Counted from the first letter of the stretch, positions 50,576 to 60,404 are shown. The stretch is 64,000 nt of DNA from Brevundimonas naejangsanensis (GCF_000635915.2 NZ_CP015614.1:727501-791500); one strand, 5' to 3'. Program-made: numbers and translations. The notes: generated from the letters alone by a model not told the origin.

Positions 50576-51280
50576 TCAGTGATACCGGCGCAGCAGGCCG
50601 ACCAGCTTGCCTTGAACCTCAACCTGATCAGGGCCGAAGATGCGGGTCTCATAGGCGCTGTTGGCGGGCTCCAGGGCGATGGACTGGCCCTTCTTTCGCA
50701 GGCGTTTGAGCGTGGCCTCTTCGCCCTCGACCAGGGCGACGACGATTTCGCCGGAAGAGGCGTTCTCCACCCGCTTGATGATGACCGTGTCCCCGTCGAG
50801 GATCCCGGCCTCGATCATGGAATCGCCCTCGATTTCCAACAGGTAGTGTTCGCCGGCGCCCAGCATGGACTCCGGGACCGGCAGGCGCTCGCGTTCGTGC
50901 TGGATGGCGGCGATCGGGGTGCCGGCGGCGATCTTGCCCAACAGGGGCAGGTCACGAACGTCGTTGGCGGCCTCGGCCGCGGCCGGGCGCGGGCCCAGGC
51001 CGCCGCCCTGGATCACGTCGGGCTTGAAGGGAGCGCGCCCCTTGGCCGGAGCAGCGGTCGTCGCCTGTTCCGGCAGCTTCACGACCTCCAGCGCGCGAGC
51101 GCGGTGGGCCAGGCGGCGGATAAAGCCGCGTTCCTCAAGTGCCGTGATCAGGCGGTGGATGCCCGACTTGGACGCCAGGTCCAGCGCCTCCTTCATCTCG
51201 TCGAAAGAAGGCGACACGCCCGTCTCGCGGATGCGCTCATGAATGAACATCAGGAGTTCGTGCTGTTTCTTCGTGAGCAT
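50576..51280 (-). CDS. lexA: SOS repressor LexA
   Basis: Autocleaving repressor of the SOS regulon, 234 residues. The N-terminal winged helix (about 1-66) starts [26 protein letters not shown] Gly/Ala/Pro-rich linker follows. The Ala-Gly cleavage site lies in [12 protein letters not shown], with the catalytic dyad Ser154 (EGDSM) and Lys192 (ATLKRL). The linker is longer than in E. coli, as in other alphaproteobacteria. Two SOS boxes precede the gene. Confidence 0.97.
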   Translation of the reverse strand: MLTKKQHELLMFIHERIRETGVSPSFDEMKEALDLASKSGIHRLITALEERGFIRRLAHRARALEVVKLPEQATTAAPAKGRAPFKPDVIQGGGLGPRPAAAEAANDVRDLPLLGKIAAGTPIAAIQHERERLPVPESMLGAGEHYLLEIEGDSMIEAGILDGDTVIIKRVENASSGEIVVALVEGEEATLKRLRKKGQSIALEPANSAYETRIFGPDQVEVQGKLVGLLRRYH

Positions 51281-51293
51281 GGCGGCGAATCCA

Positions 51294-51308
51294 GAACAAG
51301 GCGTGAAC
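51294..51308 (-). promoter_or_regulatory. SOS box (proximal) of lexA
   Basis: GAAC-AAGGCGT-GAAC, which reads GTTC-N7-GTTC on the lexA strand, the alphaproteobacterial LexA site. It lies 14-28 bases before the start. Confidence 0.85.
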
Positions 51309-51318
51309 CGTTGGTGAT

Positions 51319-51333
51319 GTTCTGTAAGTGTTC
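51319..51333 (+). promoter_or_regulatory. SOS box (distal) of lexA
   Basis: GTTC-TGTAAGT-GTTC on the plus strand, an exact GTTC-N7-GTTC site in the opposite orientation to the proximal one. It overlaps the probable -10 region of a TTGACT (-35, at 51347-51342 on the minus strand) promoter with 17-base spacing. Confidence 0.88.
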
Positions 51334-51370
51334 TGGTTAAAAGTCAACTAACGTCACGCTTGAGGCCCTC

Positions 51371-51412
51371 AAAGCAGAAACCCGCGCCTGCCGTTCGACG
51401 GCGGGCGCGGGC
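51371..51412 (-). terminator. Probable terminator after the S9 peptidase
   Basis: On the minus strand GCCCGCGCCCGCCG pairs with CGGCAGGCGCGGG (one mispair), followed by TTTCTGCTTT. It begins 24 bases past the stop. Confidence 0.6.
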
Positions 51413-51435
51413 TTCAGGGCTGGCGGAACCTGACC

Positions 51436-53541
51436 TTAGCGGGCGGGCGTCGCCGGAGCGCCGTCCTTGTAGCGCTCGAACCACTCGATCATGGCGTTCA
51501 TCCGGGCCGCGTTCTGGGACGGGCGCACGGCCAGGCTGTGGCCGACGCCGGGGATCTTCACCAGGGCCGTGGGGACGCCGCGCAGTTGCAGGGCGGTATA
51601 GTACTGCTCAGACTCGCTGACCGGGGTGCGGTAATCCTCGTCGCCGACGACGACCATGGTCGGGGTCTTGACGTTGCCGACCAGCGACAGCGGCGACCGG
51701 CGCCAATAGGCCTCCGGGTTCTCCCACGGGAACTCGCCGAACCAGTAGCGGGCGAAGAAGGCCGGGTTGTCGGCCGTGAGCACGAAGCTGGCCCAGTCGA
51801 TGACGGGCTTCTGGACCACGGCGGCCTTGAAGCGGTCGGTCTTGCCGACGATCCAGCTGGTCAGCACCCCGCCGCCCGAGCCGCCGGTGACGAACAGGCG
51901 GTTGGGATCGGCGACGCCCTGGGCGATGACGGCGTCCACGCTGCTGATCAGGTCGTCATAGTCGTTCGACGGATAGTTGTGGTGGATCAGGTTGGCGAAC
52001 TCGTCCCCATAGGAGGTCGACCCGCGCGGGTTGACCGACAGCACGGCGTAGCCGGCAGCCGCGAACAGCTGGTTGTCGGTGGCGAAGTGCGGGCCGTAGG
52101 CGGCGAACGGGCCGCCGTGGATTTCCAGCACCAGCGGATAGCGTTGCCCCTCGACATAGTCGGCTGGAAGGGTCAGCCAGCTTTCGACCGCGCGCTGATC
52201 GTGAGACGAGGCGACCTGGATGCGGCGCACCTCGCCCAGACGCCGGGCGCTGAGGAAGTCGGCGTTGAGGCGCGTCAGCTGGGTGCTGCGGCCGCCCTTT
52301 AGCACATGGACGTCGGCCGGGCGTGTGGGCGTGCCGCGCGTGAAGGCGATGGCGCCGTCGTCGGCCACGGTGAAGTCGCCGCCGGTGTAGGGACGGCCGA
52401 AATCGTCGCCCGTCAGGTCGTCGATGAGGGGGGTGACGGCGCCGTCCAGCGAGACGCGGGCGACCTTGGTGCGGCCCTGATCGTCATAGGCGACATAGAC
52501 CGAGCGGCCGTCGCGGCTCCACACCGGTGATTTGACCGACCGGTCCAGGTTCGCCGTCAGCACCCGGCTGTTCGCGCCGTCGGCGTCCATCACATAGAGG
52601 CGGGTGTTGTGATAGCCCATCCGCTTGTCGTCATAGCCGAGATAGGCGATGCGGCGGCCGTCGGGCGAGGCGACGGGCTGGTTGTCGGGACCGGCGCGGC
52701 TGGTCAGGGCGGTCAGGCCGCCGGTCTGCACGTCCAGGGCGAAGACTTCGCTGTCGGCGGCTTCGCGCTGCCAGTCGGGGCGACGGTTGGCGCTGAGGTA
52801 CAGGGTGCGAGAATCAGCCGACCAAGACAGGCCGCCGCCGTGATTGAAGTCGCCGTGAGTCAGTTGGCGCGCGCCGCCGCCCTGGGCGCCGACGACGAAG
52901 ACGTGACGGAAACCGGGCTTGAGATAGCCCTGACCGTCCGAGCGATAGGATACGGTGTCGATGATCTCCAGCGGCGGGGCCCATTTGGCGCCTTCCGGTT
53001 TGGCCAGAGGCGAGCCGATCTTGGGCTTGTCGCCGGGCACCAGGACCGAATAGGCCAACTGCTCGCCGTTGGGCGACCAGCTGATGCTGGACGGGGTGTT
53101 CGGCAGGTTGGTGACGCGCACCGATTCACCCGACGCCATCCAGCGCACGAACAGCTGGGGCGCGCCGCCCTCGGCGTTCGAGATGTAGGACAGGCGCGTT
53201 CCGTCCGGCGACCAGCGCGGCTGACGGTGGGAACCGGCCGAGGCGACCAGCGGCGAGTGCTGGCCCGTCTTCACGTCAATCAGCCAGATGGTCGGACGCA
53301 TCTGATCGGTCATGATGTCGGCCGTCTGGCGGACATAGGCGATCCGGCTGCCGTCGGGGCTGATCTGGGCGTCGGAGGCGACCTCCATGCCGAACAGGTC
53401 CTGGGCCGTGAACAGGCCTCGGTCGGCGGCGGGCAGGGCGGTCTGACCGGCCGGCGCCGTCTGGGCCGGCACCGTTTGGGCCAGCGCCGGGGCATGGGCG
53501 CTAAGGATCAGGGCGCAGGCGGCCCAGGCGAACTTGTTCAT
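51436..53541 (-). CDS. S9 family peptidase (prolyl oligopeptidase/acylaminoacyl peptidase type)
   Basis: A 701-residue exported serine peptidase. Signal peptide of about 21 residues (ALILSAHAPALAQ), then a seven-bladed WD40-like propeller (about 40-420) with repeated WSPDG-type motifs, and the C-terminal alpha/beta-hydrolase domain. The nucleophilic Ser is in TGGSGGG, the Asp in VGDEDYRTPVSESEQYY and the His in GVGHSLAV. It cleaves short peptides in the periplasm, probably from the N-terminus. Confidence 0.92.
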   Translation of the reverse strand: MNKFAWAACALILSAHAPALAQTVPAQTAPAGQTALPAADRGLFTAQDLFGMEVASDAQISPDGSRIAYVRQTADIMTDQMRPTIWLIDVKTGQHSPLVASAGSHRQPRWSPDGTRLSYISNAEGGAPQLFVRWMASGESVRVTNLPNTPSSISWSPNGEQLAYSVLVPGDKPKIGSPLAKPEGAKWAPPLEIIDTVSYRSDGQGYLKPGFRHVFVVGAQGGGARQLTHGDFNHGGGLSWSADSRTLYLSANRRPDWQREAADSEVFALDVQTGGLTALTSRAGPDNQPVASPDGRRIAYLGYDDKRMGYHNTRLYVMDADGANSRVLTANLDRSVKSPVWSRDGRSVYVAYDDQGRTKVARVSLDGAVTPLIDDLTGDDFGRPYTGGDFTVADDGAIAFTRGTPTRPADVHVLKGGRSTQLTRLNADFLSARRLGEVRRIQVASSHDQRAVESWLTLPADYVEGQRYPLVLEIHGGPFAAYGPHFATDNQLFAAAGYAVLSVNPRGSTSYGDEFANLIHHNYPSNDYDDLISSVDAVIAQGVADPNRLFVTGGSGGGVLTSWIVGKTDRFKAAVVQKPVIDWASFVLTADNPAFFARYWFGEFPWENPEAYWRRSPLSLVGNVKTPTMVVVGDEDYRTPVSESEQYYTALQLRGVPTALVKIPGVGHSLAVRPSQNAARMNAMIEWFERYKDGAPATPAR

Positions 53542-53601
53542 ATGAATCCCCCTCTGAACTGACAGGGATCATAGGAAGACGCGAGGCGACGACAAGATAC
53601 G

Positions 53602-53631
53602 GAAAAGGCCGCCGGAACGAATCCGACGGCC
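53602..53631 (-). terminator. Intrinsic terminator after the autotransporter gene
   Basis: On the minus strand GGCCGTCGGA pairs with TCCGGCGGCC (one G-U pair), followed by TTTTCC. It lies 28 bases past the autotransporter stop. Confidence 0.75.
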
Positions 53632-53658
53632 CGTTTTGATCCGAATCCCGAAGAAGAA

Positions 53659-56600
53659 TCAGAACTTGAAGCTGGCCCGCAGCAGCAGGGTGTAGCGGAC
53701 GTAGTCTTCCAGCAGTTCGGCGTCGCCGGTGATGGCCAGCATCCCCAGCTCGTTGCCCACATTCAGACGGAAGCCCAGGATCGGGCCGCCGCCTTCGATG
53801 CTGGCGGGCGTCAGAGTGAAGGCGTCGCCGCCCGAGGCGAAGCGGGCGATGGTGGTCCCGGCGTCGACCGAGAAGTTCTGACGCCAGCCCAGACGGACTT
53901 CCGGGCGGATCCAGCCGTCCTTGCCGAAGCCGTAGCCGATGTTGACGGCCGCCACGCCCGAGAACAGGTGGCCGTCGCGCTCATCGATATCCAAGTCGAA
54001 GCCGTCGCCGCCACCGCGTTCGGAGCGGGCGTCCTCGCTCAGCGAGAAGTATTCGACATAGGCTTCAGGGCGGACGTTCACACGACCGAAGTGACGTTCG
54101 TAAGAAGCCCCGCCCGCTGCGGCCAGGGTGAAGCCGTGCCAGTCGGATTCATTCTTCAGGTTGACGCCTTCGGCGACCAGTTTGCGCGTCGCGCTGAAGG
54201 AGGCGTAGCCGCCCGCCGCGCGCGCCCAGGTCGACCAATACTGCCCTTGGGCGCGCCAATAGAGGCCCAGTTCCAGCAGGTTGGCCGACAGCACTTCTTC
54301 AGCGGCCGATTCCGGGTCTTCCAGATCGGACGAGGTGAAGGCGGCGGTGAGGCCAAAGGCGCCCATCGAGGTGCCGCGCTCGACGCCGCCCGCCAGGCCG
54401 AAGCCCTCCGAACGGAAGCCGTAGGTGTCGGTCTTGTCCTTGTCGGCGTAGAAGTTGATCTCCTGAACCCAGGCGCTGGTCTCGCCCGGCGTCGCCGCGG
54501 CGTTGCGGCCGGTCAGGGCGCGGGTCACGGCGTCGACGCCGCTGGCCAGCGACAGCAGGGGGCCGCCCGAGTGCTCGGGCAGCAGTTGCTGATAGACGTT
54601 GAAGAAGCCTTCCCGATCCGTCTGGTTCAGCAGGGCCGCGCGGATGATCTCATTATCGGCCAGCCCGGCGTAGAGCACGTCGTAGGCGGCGGCTTCCGAG
54701 TTGATCATCTTGGCCTCTTCGGCCGTGATCCTGCGGGCGTCGATCGACAGTTCGTTGCCGGTCACGTCGCCGATCTCGACGACAAAGGCGTACGGAGAAT
54801 TGGACTGCAACTGCTCGGACGTAAGGTCTCCGGCGTTCAGGTCGCCGGCCTTGATCACCTTGAAGCTGGTCGTGCCTTCGGCTGCGATCAGGGAGTTGAA
54901 GCGCACGCCCAGGCTGCTGGCGCCCGCCAGGTCGGCCGAGCCGGACACGTTGTAGCGGAACTCGTCGGCCGTCGCCTCGTCCAGGGTCACGATCAGCTTG
55001 CCGTCTTTGCCGACGTTCAGGCTGGAGATATCCAGGCTGGTGGTCTGCTGAGCGTCCAGGACCCCCTTGGAAATGTCGATGTCGAGCTGGCCGTCGTCGT
55101 TCGACAGCTTGCCCTTGACCACGGCGCCGCCGCTGATCGACAGGCGGTCGGCCCCGGTCCCGAACGAGATGTCGCCGTTCACCGTGCCGTTGCGCAGATC
55201 CAGCACGTCGGCACCTGAGCCGAAGCGGATGTCGCCGACGATCCCAGGTTCATTGGCGTCCGGCACCCCGTCGCCGTCAGCATCAGGCAACTTGTTGTCC
55301 GGGATGACCACGCCGTCCTGGACGAAGGTCACGCCGGTCGTATTGGCGCTGACGTCCACGGCGATGGCGGAACCGGTGCGCTCGACATCCTTTTCGGGCG
55401 TGACGACGGCGATGATGCGACCGGTGTTGTTGATCGTGGAAAGCGTGCCGGATTCGTCGCGGATCGCCACGGCGGAACCCTTGGACCCGTTCAACGCCAC
55501 GGCGATGTTGCCCGAGTTCGAGATCGAGCCGACGTTGGCGCCGCTCTGGATCAGGACGCCGCTGGCCGTGTCGGCGTCTGAGGTGGCGATGGAGCCCTGG
55601 ATGGCGCCGCTGTTGAAGATGGTAGGCAAGGAAGCGCCGCTGCCGACCAGGACGGTGCTGCTGTTCGCGGAAACGGCGGACGAGACGATGGTGCCTTCGT
55701 TGCGGAAGCCGCCGACGACCGTCACGTCCTGCCCCGTGCCGCCGATCTGAACGGCCTTGGCGTCGACGTCCTTGTAGACGCCGGCTGCTTCGATGGAGCC
55801 GCGGTTGATCAGGCCATAGGCCGAATCGCCCGTGCCGGCCGCGCCAAGTGTGATCGCGCTGTCGGATGAACCGACAAGCACGGCCGCCGACCCGCCGAAC
55901 GAGCGGATGGTAGCGGTCGTTTCCTGGGCGTCGGGGATGCCGTCGCCGTCGCGATCGTCGTCTTCGCGGTTCTTCTTGCCGTCGCCGTCGTCGTCCTCGT
56001 CGCCATTCTTGACGCCATCGCCGTCGTCGTCGCCGTCGATGCCGCCCGAGCCGTAGGACGGGGCGGTGTCGAAAACGACGCCCTTGCCGACATCGCCGGC
56101 GATTCGCACAGCCGGGCCGCCCTGCAGCAGGTCGTCCGCATCCAGGTTTTCGAGATAGGTCTGGCCGGGCCACGGTTCGCCCGTCGTGGGCTTGGACGGC
56201 GGGGCCGTGGTGTAGCGATAGCCGGTGGCGGTCACGGCGCCTTGAATCTTGACCTGGCCGCCGACATCGCCGTCGATGGCCACGCCGGTCGAGTTCTCGC
56301 CGACCACGCCGATGCCGCCCAGCAGGGTGACGTCGCCGCTGACATCGCCGGTCGTGCGGACGCCATAGCCGTTGTCGCCGATGACGTTGATCTGGCCCAA
56401 GCTGACGATATTGCCGGTCAGGGGCGCTTCGACCGACAGACCGGCGGAATTGTTGCCCTCAACCCGGATCGAACCGGAGTTCTCGATCCGAATGTTGCCC
56501 GTCAGGGGCGAAGCGCCGGTGACGCGAACGCCATAGCGGTTATTGCCCTCGGCGAAGGGACCGTCCAGGTCGCCGTCCTTGTCGTCGTCCTTATATTCGT

Positions 56601-56940
56601 CGATCGCATCGGTGATGGTGATGGGCCCGCCGATGGTGATGTCGCCGGTGTTGCCGCCGTTGGCGAGTATGCCCGTGGCGCCGTCGGCGGCCTTCAGCAT
56701 GTCGATCTTGGAGCCGGCGTCGAGTTTGACGCTGTTGCTGGAATCCAGCGTCACGGCTGCGCCGGAGGTGACCGCGATGGAGCCGCCGTTGGCGATCCGC
56801 ACGTCGTCGCGGGCGCCGTTATTGGCGGTCGAGGTGCTGATCGGCGTGGTGCGGCCGTTCGAGATGACCTGTTCGGCTTGGGCGCCGGCCGCAACCATCA
56901 GGGGAGCGATCGCTACAGCGGTCGCGAGCAGAATACGCAT
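53659..56940 (-). CDS. Autotransporter with Asp-rich calcium-binding-like insertions
   Basis: A 1093-residue type V secreted protein. A signal peptide (MRILLATAVAIAPLMVAAGAQA) precedes a beta-helical passenger with repeated glycine- and asparagine-rich strands (NSGSI, NTGDI, GGINVVGENS types). The C-terminal beta-barrel (about 820-1093) ends in FKF, a canonical outer-membrane end. Three Asp-rich loops resemble thrombospondin type 3/EF-hand calcium sites: about residues 113-128, 302-340 and 552-566 (each with DxDGDGxxD patterns). The upstream in-frame codons from 57390 are antisense to the neighbour and are excluded. A surface or adhesive function is probable but not shown. Confidence 0.88.
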   Translation of the reverse strand: MRILLATAVAIAPLMVAAGAQAEQVISNGRTTPISTSTANNGARDDVRIANGGSIAVTSGAAVTLDSSNSVKLDAGSKIDMLKAADGATGILANGGNTGDITIGGPITITDAIDEYKDDDKDGDLDGPFAEGNNRYGVRVTGASPLTGNIRIENSGSIRVEGNNSAGLSVEAPLTGNIVSLGQINVIGDNGYGVRTTGDVSGDVTLLGGIGVVGENSTGVAIDGDVGGQVKIQGAVTATGYRYTTAPPSKPTTGEPWPGQTYLENLDADDLLQGGPAVRIAGDVGKGVVFDTAPSYGSGGIDGDDDGDGVKNGDEDDDGDGKKNREDDDRDGDGIPDAQETTATIRSFGGSAAVLVGSSDSAITLGAAGTGDSAYGLINRGSIEAAGVYKDVDAKAVQIGGTGQDVTVVGGFRNEGTIVSSAVSANSSTVLVGSGASLPTIFNSGAIQGSIATSDADTASGVLIQSGANVGSISNSGNIAVALNGSKGSAVAIRDESGTLSTINNTGRIIAVVTPEKDVERTGSAIAVDVSANTTGVTFVQDGVVIPDNKLPDADGDGVPDANEPGIVGDIRFGSGADVLDLRNGTVNGDISFGTGADRLSISGGAVVKGKLSNDDGQLDIDISKGVLDAQQTTSLDISSLNVGKDGKLIVTLDEATADEFRYNVSGSADLAGASSLGVRFNSLIAAEGTTSFKVIKAGDLNAGDLTSEQLQSNSPYAFVVEIGDVTGNELSIDARRITAEEAKMINSEAAAYDVLYAGLADNEIIRAALLNQTDREGFFNVYQQLLPEHSGGPLLSLASGVDAVTRALTGRNAAATPGETSAWVQEINFYADKDKTDTYGFRSEGFGLAGGVERGTSMGAFGLTAAFTSSDLEDPESAAEEVLSANLLELGLYWRAQGQYWSTWARAAGGYASFSATRKLVAEGVNLKNESDWHGFTLAAAGGASYERHFGRVNVRPEAYVEYFSLSEDARSERGGGDGFDLDIDERDGHLFSGVAAVNIGYGFGKDGWIRPEVRLGWRQNFSVDAGTTIARFASGGDAFTLTPASIEGGGPILGFRLNVGNELGMLAITGDAELLEDYVRYTLLLRASFKF

Positions 56941-57253
56941 CGGTAGGAAACCCCTCGTGGTCGCACGCGCAAGGACTGAGCCGACCCTCCTAACAGGGTC
57001 CGCACCCACATGCCCCAAATTTCTTGAATTTGAGGCGATTGCAAGGCCTGGCGTTAGGCGGCTGAAGCTGAACGGCAGATGAAAACCACAGCGAGGCCGG
57101 GATGCAAGCTCGGCCTTGTGCGCTTCCGCCTTGCAGCGTAGCCGGGGACGGATATAGGGCGGAAAATCTGCAGGATGCTGATTTGCACCGTCCCGCATCC
57201 AAAGTCGGAGCCTTGGCGTTAGCGTGAAGAAGTTCAGCGGAAAGGCCCCAGGC
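56941..57253. other. Divergent spacer of 313 bases, no gene seen
   Basis: Between the autotransporter and the GT4 gene, so it should hold two divergent promoters. The only distinct structure is CAAATT-TCTTG-AATTTG (57016-57032), a perfect 6-base inverted repeat in AT-rich sequence. No coding region can be supported. Confidence 0.5.
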
Positions 57254-58504
57254 ATGAGCGTTAGCCCGATCAACGTCCAGGAAAGCGAACTGCGCCTGTT
57301 TCCGGGCTTGGATGACGAGGTCGCTGCGACCCTTCGCGCGCTGAAGGCTTGCGCGGCCCAGGATCGCCCCCGGCTGGTGGACACCACCATGCTGTTTGCG
57401 CCGCGCTCGGGCGGGGTGAAGCGTTACCTGCTGTCCAAGAAGGCGTGGCTGGCGGACAACCGCCCCGACGTGGCGCACAGCCTTGTCGTGCCCGGCGCCG
57501 GCTATAAGGCGAGCGCCGACGGCGTGGTGCGGCTGCAGGCCCCCAAGCTGCCGTTCGGCGACGGTTATCGTTGGCCCGGTTCGGTGCGTCGTTGGGGCGC
57601 CTGGGTGTCGTCGCTGAATCCCGCGCTGATCGAAGCGGGCGATCCCTATACGCCGGGGCAGGGCGCGCTGGAGGCGGGCCAGAGGGTCGGCTGTCCGGTC
57701 GTGGGTTTCTGTCATTCGGACCCGGCGAGTCTCGCGGCCCTGCATTTCGGCGAGTGGGCCAAGAAGCCGGTCGAGAAACGCTGGGCCAAGCTGTTCTCTC
57801 AGTTCGATCGCGTCGTCTCGCCCAGCCGCTTCATTGCCCGGCGGCTGGAAGAGGCCGGCGTCGGCGGCATCGTCGTGCGCCCGCTGGGCGTGGAGGTCGA
57901 TACCTTCCATCCGGATCGTCGCGATCGCGACTGGCTGCTGAAGAAGCTGGGTCTGGGCGCCGACGCCCGCCTGCTGTGCTTCGCCGGGCGTCCGGCCAAG
58001 GAGAAAAACGTCGGCGTGCTGATCGACGCGGTCCAGCGTCTGGGCGCGCCCTATCATCTGGTGCTCGTCGGCGCGGGCGCCGGGATGCCGCCGGAAGATC
58101 GGGTGATCTCCCTGCCGTATGAGAAGGACCCGCGCGCCGTGGCCCGCATCATCGCCAGTTGCGACGCCTTCGTGCACGCCAATGACAAGGAGCCGTTCGG
58201 CCTGATCGTGCTGGAGGCGATGGCCTGCGGCAGGGCCGTGGTCGGCGTCAACGCGGGCGGCGTGGCCGAGACGGTCGATGATAGCGTGGGGCAACTGGCC
58301 GCCTCGGCCGACCCGGTCGACTACGCCGCAGCCATTGAGGCGCTGTTCGCCCGCGACGTAGAGGCGCTGGGCGCGGCGGCGCGGGTCAAGGCGGTCGAGC
58401 AGTTCGCCTGGAACCGCGTGTTCGAGGACCTGACCATGCTGTACGGCGAACTGACCGGGCAGGCCGCCTTTGTCACGCCGCGAGAGCGACTGCCGCTCAA
58501 CTAG
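57254..58504 (+). CDS. Family 4 glycosyltransferase
   Basis: A 416-residue GT-B retaining glycosyltransferase (GT4). The acceptor domain has LFAPRSGGVKRYLLSKKAWL, and the donor-binding domain has FAGRPAKEKNVGVLIDAVQRL, then PFGLIVLEAMACGRAVVG with the E-x7-E motif. Sugar substrates are unknown; lipopolysaccharide or exopolysaccharide synthesis is likely. The ATG at 57254 is preferred because AAAGG lies about eight bases upstream; GTG at 57224 is an alternative. Confidence 0.85.
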   Translation: MSVSPINVQESELRLFPGLDDEVAATLRALKACAAQDRPRLVDTTMLFAPRSGGVKRYLLSKKAWLADNRPDVAHSLVVPGAGYKASADGVVRLQAPKLPFGDGYRWPGSVRRWGAWVSSLNPALIEAGDPYTPGQGALEAGQRVGCPVVGFCHSDPASLAALHFGEWAKKPVEKRWAKLFSQFDRVVSPSRFIARRLEEAGVGGIVVRPLGVEVDTFHPDRRDRDWLLKKLGLGADARLLCFAGRPAKEKNVGVLIDAVQRLGAPYHLVLVGAGAGMPPEDRVISLPYEKDPRAVARIIASCDAFVHANDKEPFGLIVLEAMACGRAVVGVNAGGVAETVDDSVGQLAASADPVDYAAAIEALFARDVEALGAAARVKAVEQFAWNRVFEDLTMLYGELTGQAAFVTPRERLPLN

Positions 58505-58616
58505 GGCTTGGGATGGACTGAACTGCGGGCGTGCGAAAGCGGCGCTTGCGGTCGGTTTCGATTTTCAGGAGAAGAGGGAAGGGCGGTGCGCCACTCCCTC
58601 AAAGCCTTGAGAGGAG

Positions 58617-58693
58617 TGGCGCGAGTGACGGGGCTCGAACCCGCGACCTCCGGCGTGACAGGCCGGCACTCTAACCAACTGAGCTACACCCGC
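58617..58693 (-). tRNA. tRNA-Asp (GUC)
   Basis: On the minus strand: acceptor stem GCGGGTG/CACTCGC, D-arm GCTCAGTTGGTTAGAGT, anticodon stem CCGGC/GCCGG with loop CTGTCAC (anticodon GTC), T-arm GCGGGTTCGAGCCCCGT and encoded CCA. Confidence 0.95.
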
Positions 58694-58787
58694 GTTCCCA
58701 TCCGAAGCGACTGTGCGCCCCGGCGAGGGGCGTCGTTTAGGCGGGGCTGCGCCGAAGGTCAAGCGACCTGGCTGTGGATAAATCAAA

Positions 58788-60404
58788 TCATCTTGTCGGA
58801 GCGGCTGCGGCGGCCTGAGGCGGGGCGGCGGGACCGGCGATTCCGCCGTCCGCCGGAAGCTGAGAGGCCGTGGCCGGCGGGGGCGGTTCGTAGTGCACGC
58901 CCACGCCCGGCCCTAGCGGCAGGTCCAGCGCCACCCAGGCCGCCACCATGATCAGGCCCGCAACCAGGAAGGCTCCGGCGTAGGGCAGCATGGTCGCCAT
59001 CAGCGATCCCAGGCCGAATCTCGGATCCCAGCGCTGGGCGAAGGTCAGGATCAGCGGGAAGTAGCTCATCAGCGGCGTGGCGATGTTGGTGACGGAATCA
59101 CCCATGCGGTAGGCGGCGGTCGTCATCTCCGGGCTGATGCCCAGAAGCATGAACATGGGCACCACGATGGGCGCCAGAGCCGACCACTTGGCCGAGGCCG
59201 AGCCGATGAACAGGTCGAAGATGCAGGACACCAGCACCACCATGATCAGCAGCAGCGGCGTCGGCAGGGCCAGTTCGCGCAAGGAGGCGGCTGCATTGAC
59301 CGCCAGGATCGGTCCCAGGCCGGACCAGTTGAACATGGCGACGAAGTGGGCGGCGAAGAAGGCCAGGACGATATAGGGCGCCAGTTGGCTGATCCCCTCG
59401 CGCATCATCCGCACCAGGTCGTGGTGGCTCTTGATCGAACCGGAGCCCGCGCCGAAGGCCGCGCCCGCCATGAAGAAGGTCAGGGCGAAGAAGGCCACCA
59501 GCGAGCGATACAGGGGATTGAAGCGCTGCTCCGGCTCGGCGTCGGCGTCGACAAACGGGGAGCCGGGCAGGAAGGTCACCGCGGCCCAGACGGCGATCAT
59601 CGCCAGGATGGTCAGGCCGGCCCAGGCCAGGCCGCGCTTCTCGGCGGCGGTCAGGGGCGTCTTCTCCTCGGCCGCGACCGGGGCGGCGTCGTGTGGGCTC
59701 CAGGCGCCCAGGCGCGGCTCGATGACGCGGTCGGTCAGGAACCAGACAATGGGGGTGAAGACAATCACCACCCCGACGATGAAGAACCAGTTGCCCGCGA
59801 TGCTGACGGCGTAGGACGGGTCGATCAGATGGGCCGCCGGCTCGGTGATGCCCAGGATCAGGGCGTCGCTGGCGCCGGGGAAGAGGTTGCCCGCATAGCC
59901 GCCCGACACGGCGGCGAAACCAGCGGCCAGGCCCGCCAGCGGATGGCGGCCGGCAGCGGCGAAGATGACGGCCGCCAGTGGAATCACCACGACATAGGAG
60001 GCGTCCGACGCGTGGTGCGACACCATGCCGGTGATCACCACGATCGGCGTCAGGATGAAGCGCGGCGCATTCAGCAGCGCGCCTCGGATCGCTGTCGAGA
60101 ACAGGCCGGTCCGCTCGGCCACCGAGGCGCCGTAGATGATGGTGATGACGATCCCCAGCGGCGGGAAGTCGGCCAGGGTGCGCGGCATGCCGATGAACAG
60201 CCGCTCCAGATTGGCGGGCGACAACAGGCTTTGCGCCTGCAGCACTTCGCCGGTCACCGGGTTGACGGCGGACCAGCCCAGGCCGGCCCCGACCAGGCTC
60301 AGCACGACCAGACCGAGGATCAACCATAGGAACAGGAAGACAGGATCTGGCAGCCGATTGCCGATACGCTCGACGGTGTTCAGCAGGCGGGCGGCCAGGT
60401 TCAT
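58788..60404 (-). CDS. AbgT family transporter
   Basis: A 538-residue inner-membrane transporter of the AbgT family, which export antimetabolites such as sulfonamides or import p-aminobenzoyl-glutamate using ion gradients. The start is LLNTVERIGNRLPDPVFLFLWLI. Family features include HHASDASYVVVIPLAA, GYAGNLFPGASDALILGITEPA and SASAKWSALAPIVVPMFMLLGISPE, with about 11 to 13 helices. A Pro/Ala-rich C-terminal tail of about 30 residues follows. ATG at 60404 is used in preference to the TTG two codons upstream. Confidence 0.92.
   Translation of the reverse strand: MNLAARLLNTVERIGNRLPDPVFLFLWLILGLVVLSLVGAGLGWSAVNPVTGEVLQAQSLLSPANLERLFIGMPRTLADFPPLGIVITIIYGASVAERTGLFSTAIRGALLNAPRFILTPIVVITGMVSHHASDASYVVVIPLAAVIFAAAGRHPLAGLAAGFAAVSGGYAGNLFPGASDALILGITEPAAHLIDPSYAVSIAGNWFFIVGVVIVFTPIVWFLTDRVIEPRLGAWSPHDAAPVAAEEKTPLTAAEKRGLAWAGLTILAMIAVWAAVTFLPGSPFVDADAEPEQRFNPLYRSLVAFFALTFFMAGAAFGAGSGSIKSHHDLVRMMREGISQLAPYIVLAFFAAHFVAMFNWSGLGPILAVNAAASLRELALPTPLLLIMVVLVSCIFDLFIGSASAKWSALAPIVVPMFMLLGISPEMTTAAYRMGDSVTNIATPLMSYFPLILTFAQRWDPRFGLGSLMATMLPYAGAFLVAGLIMVAAWVALDLPLGPGVGVHYEPPPPATASQLPADGGIAGPAAPPQAAAAAPTR

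Noticed and set aside
56941-57390. N-terminal extension of the autotransporter (150 residues)
   Set aside because: The signal peptide begins at 56940; the extension overlaps the divergent glycosyltransferase and looks non-coding.
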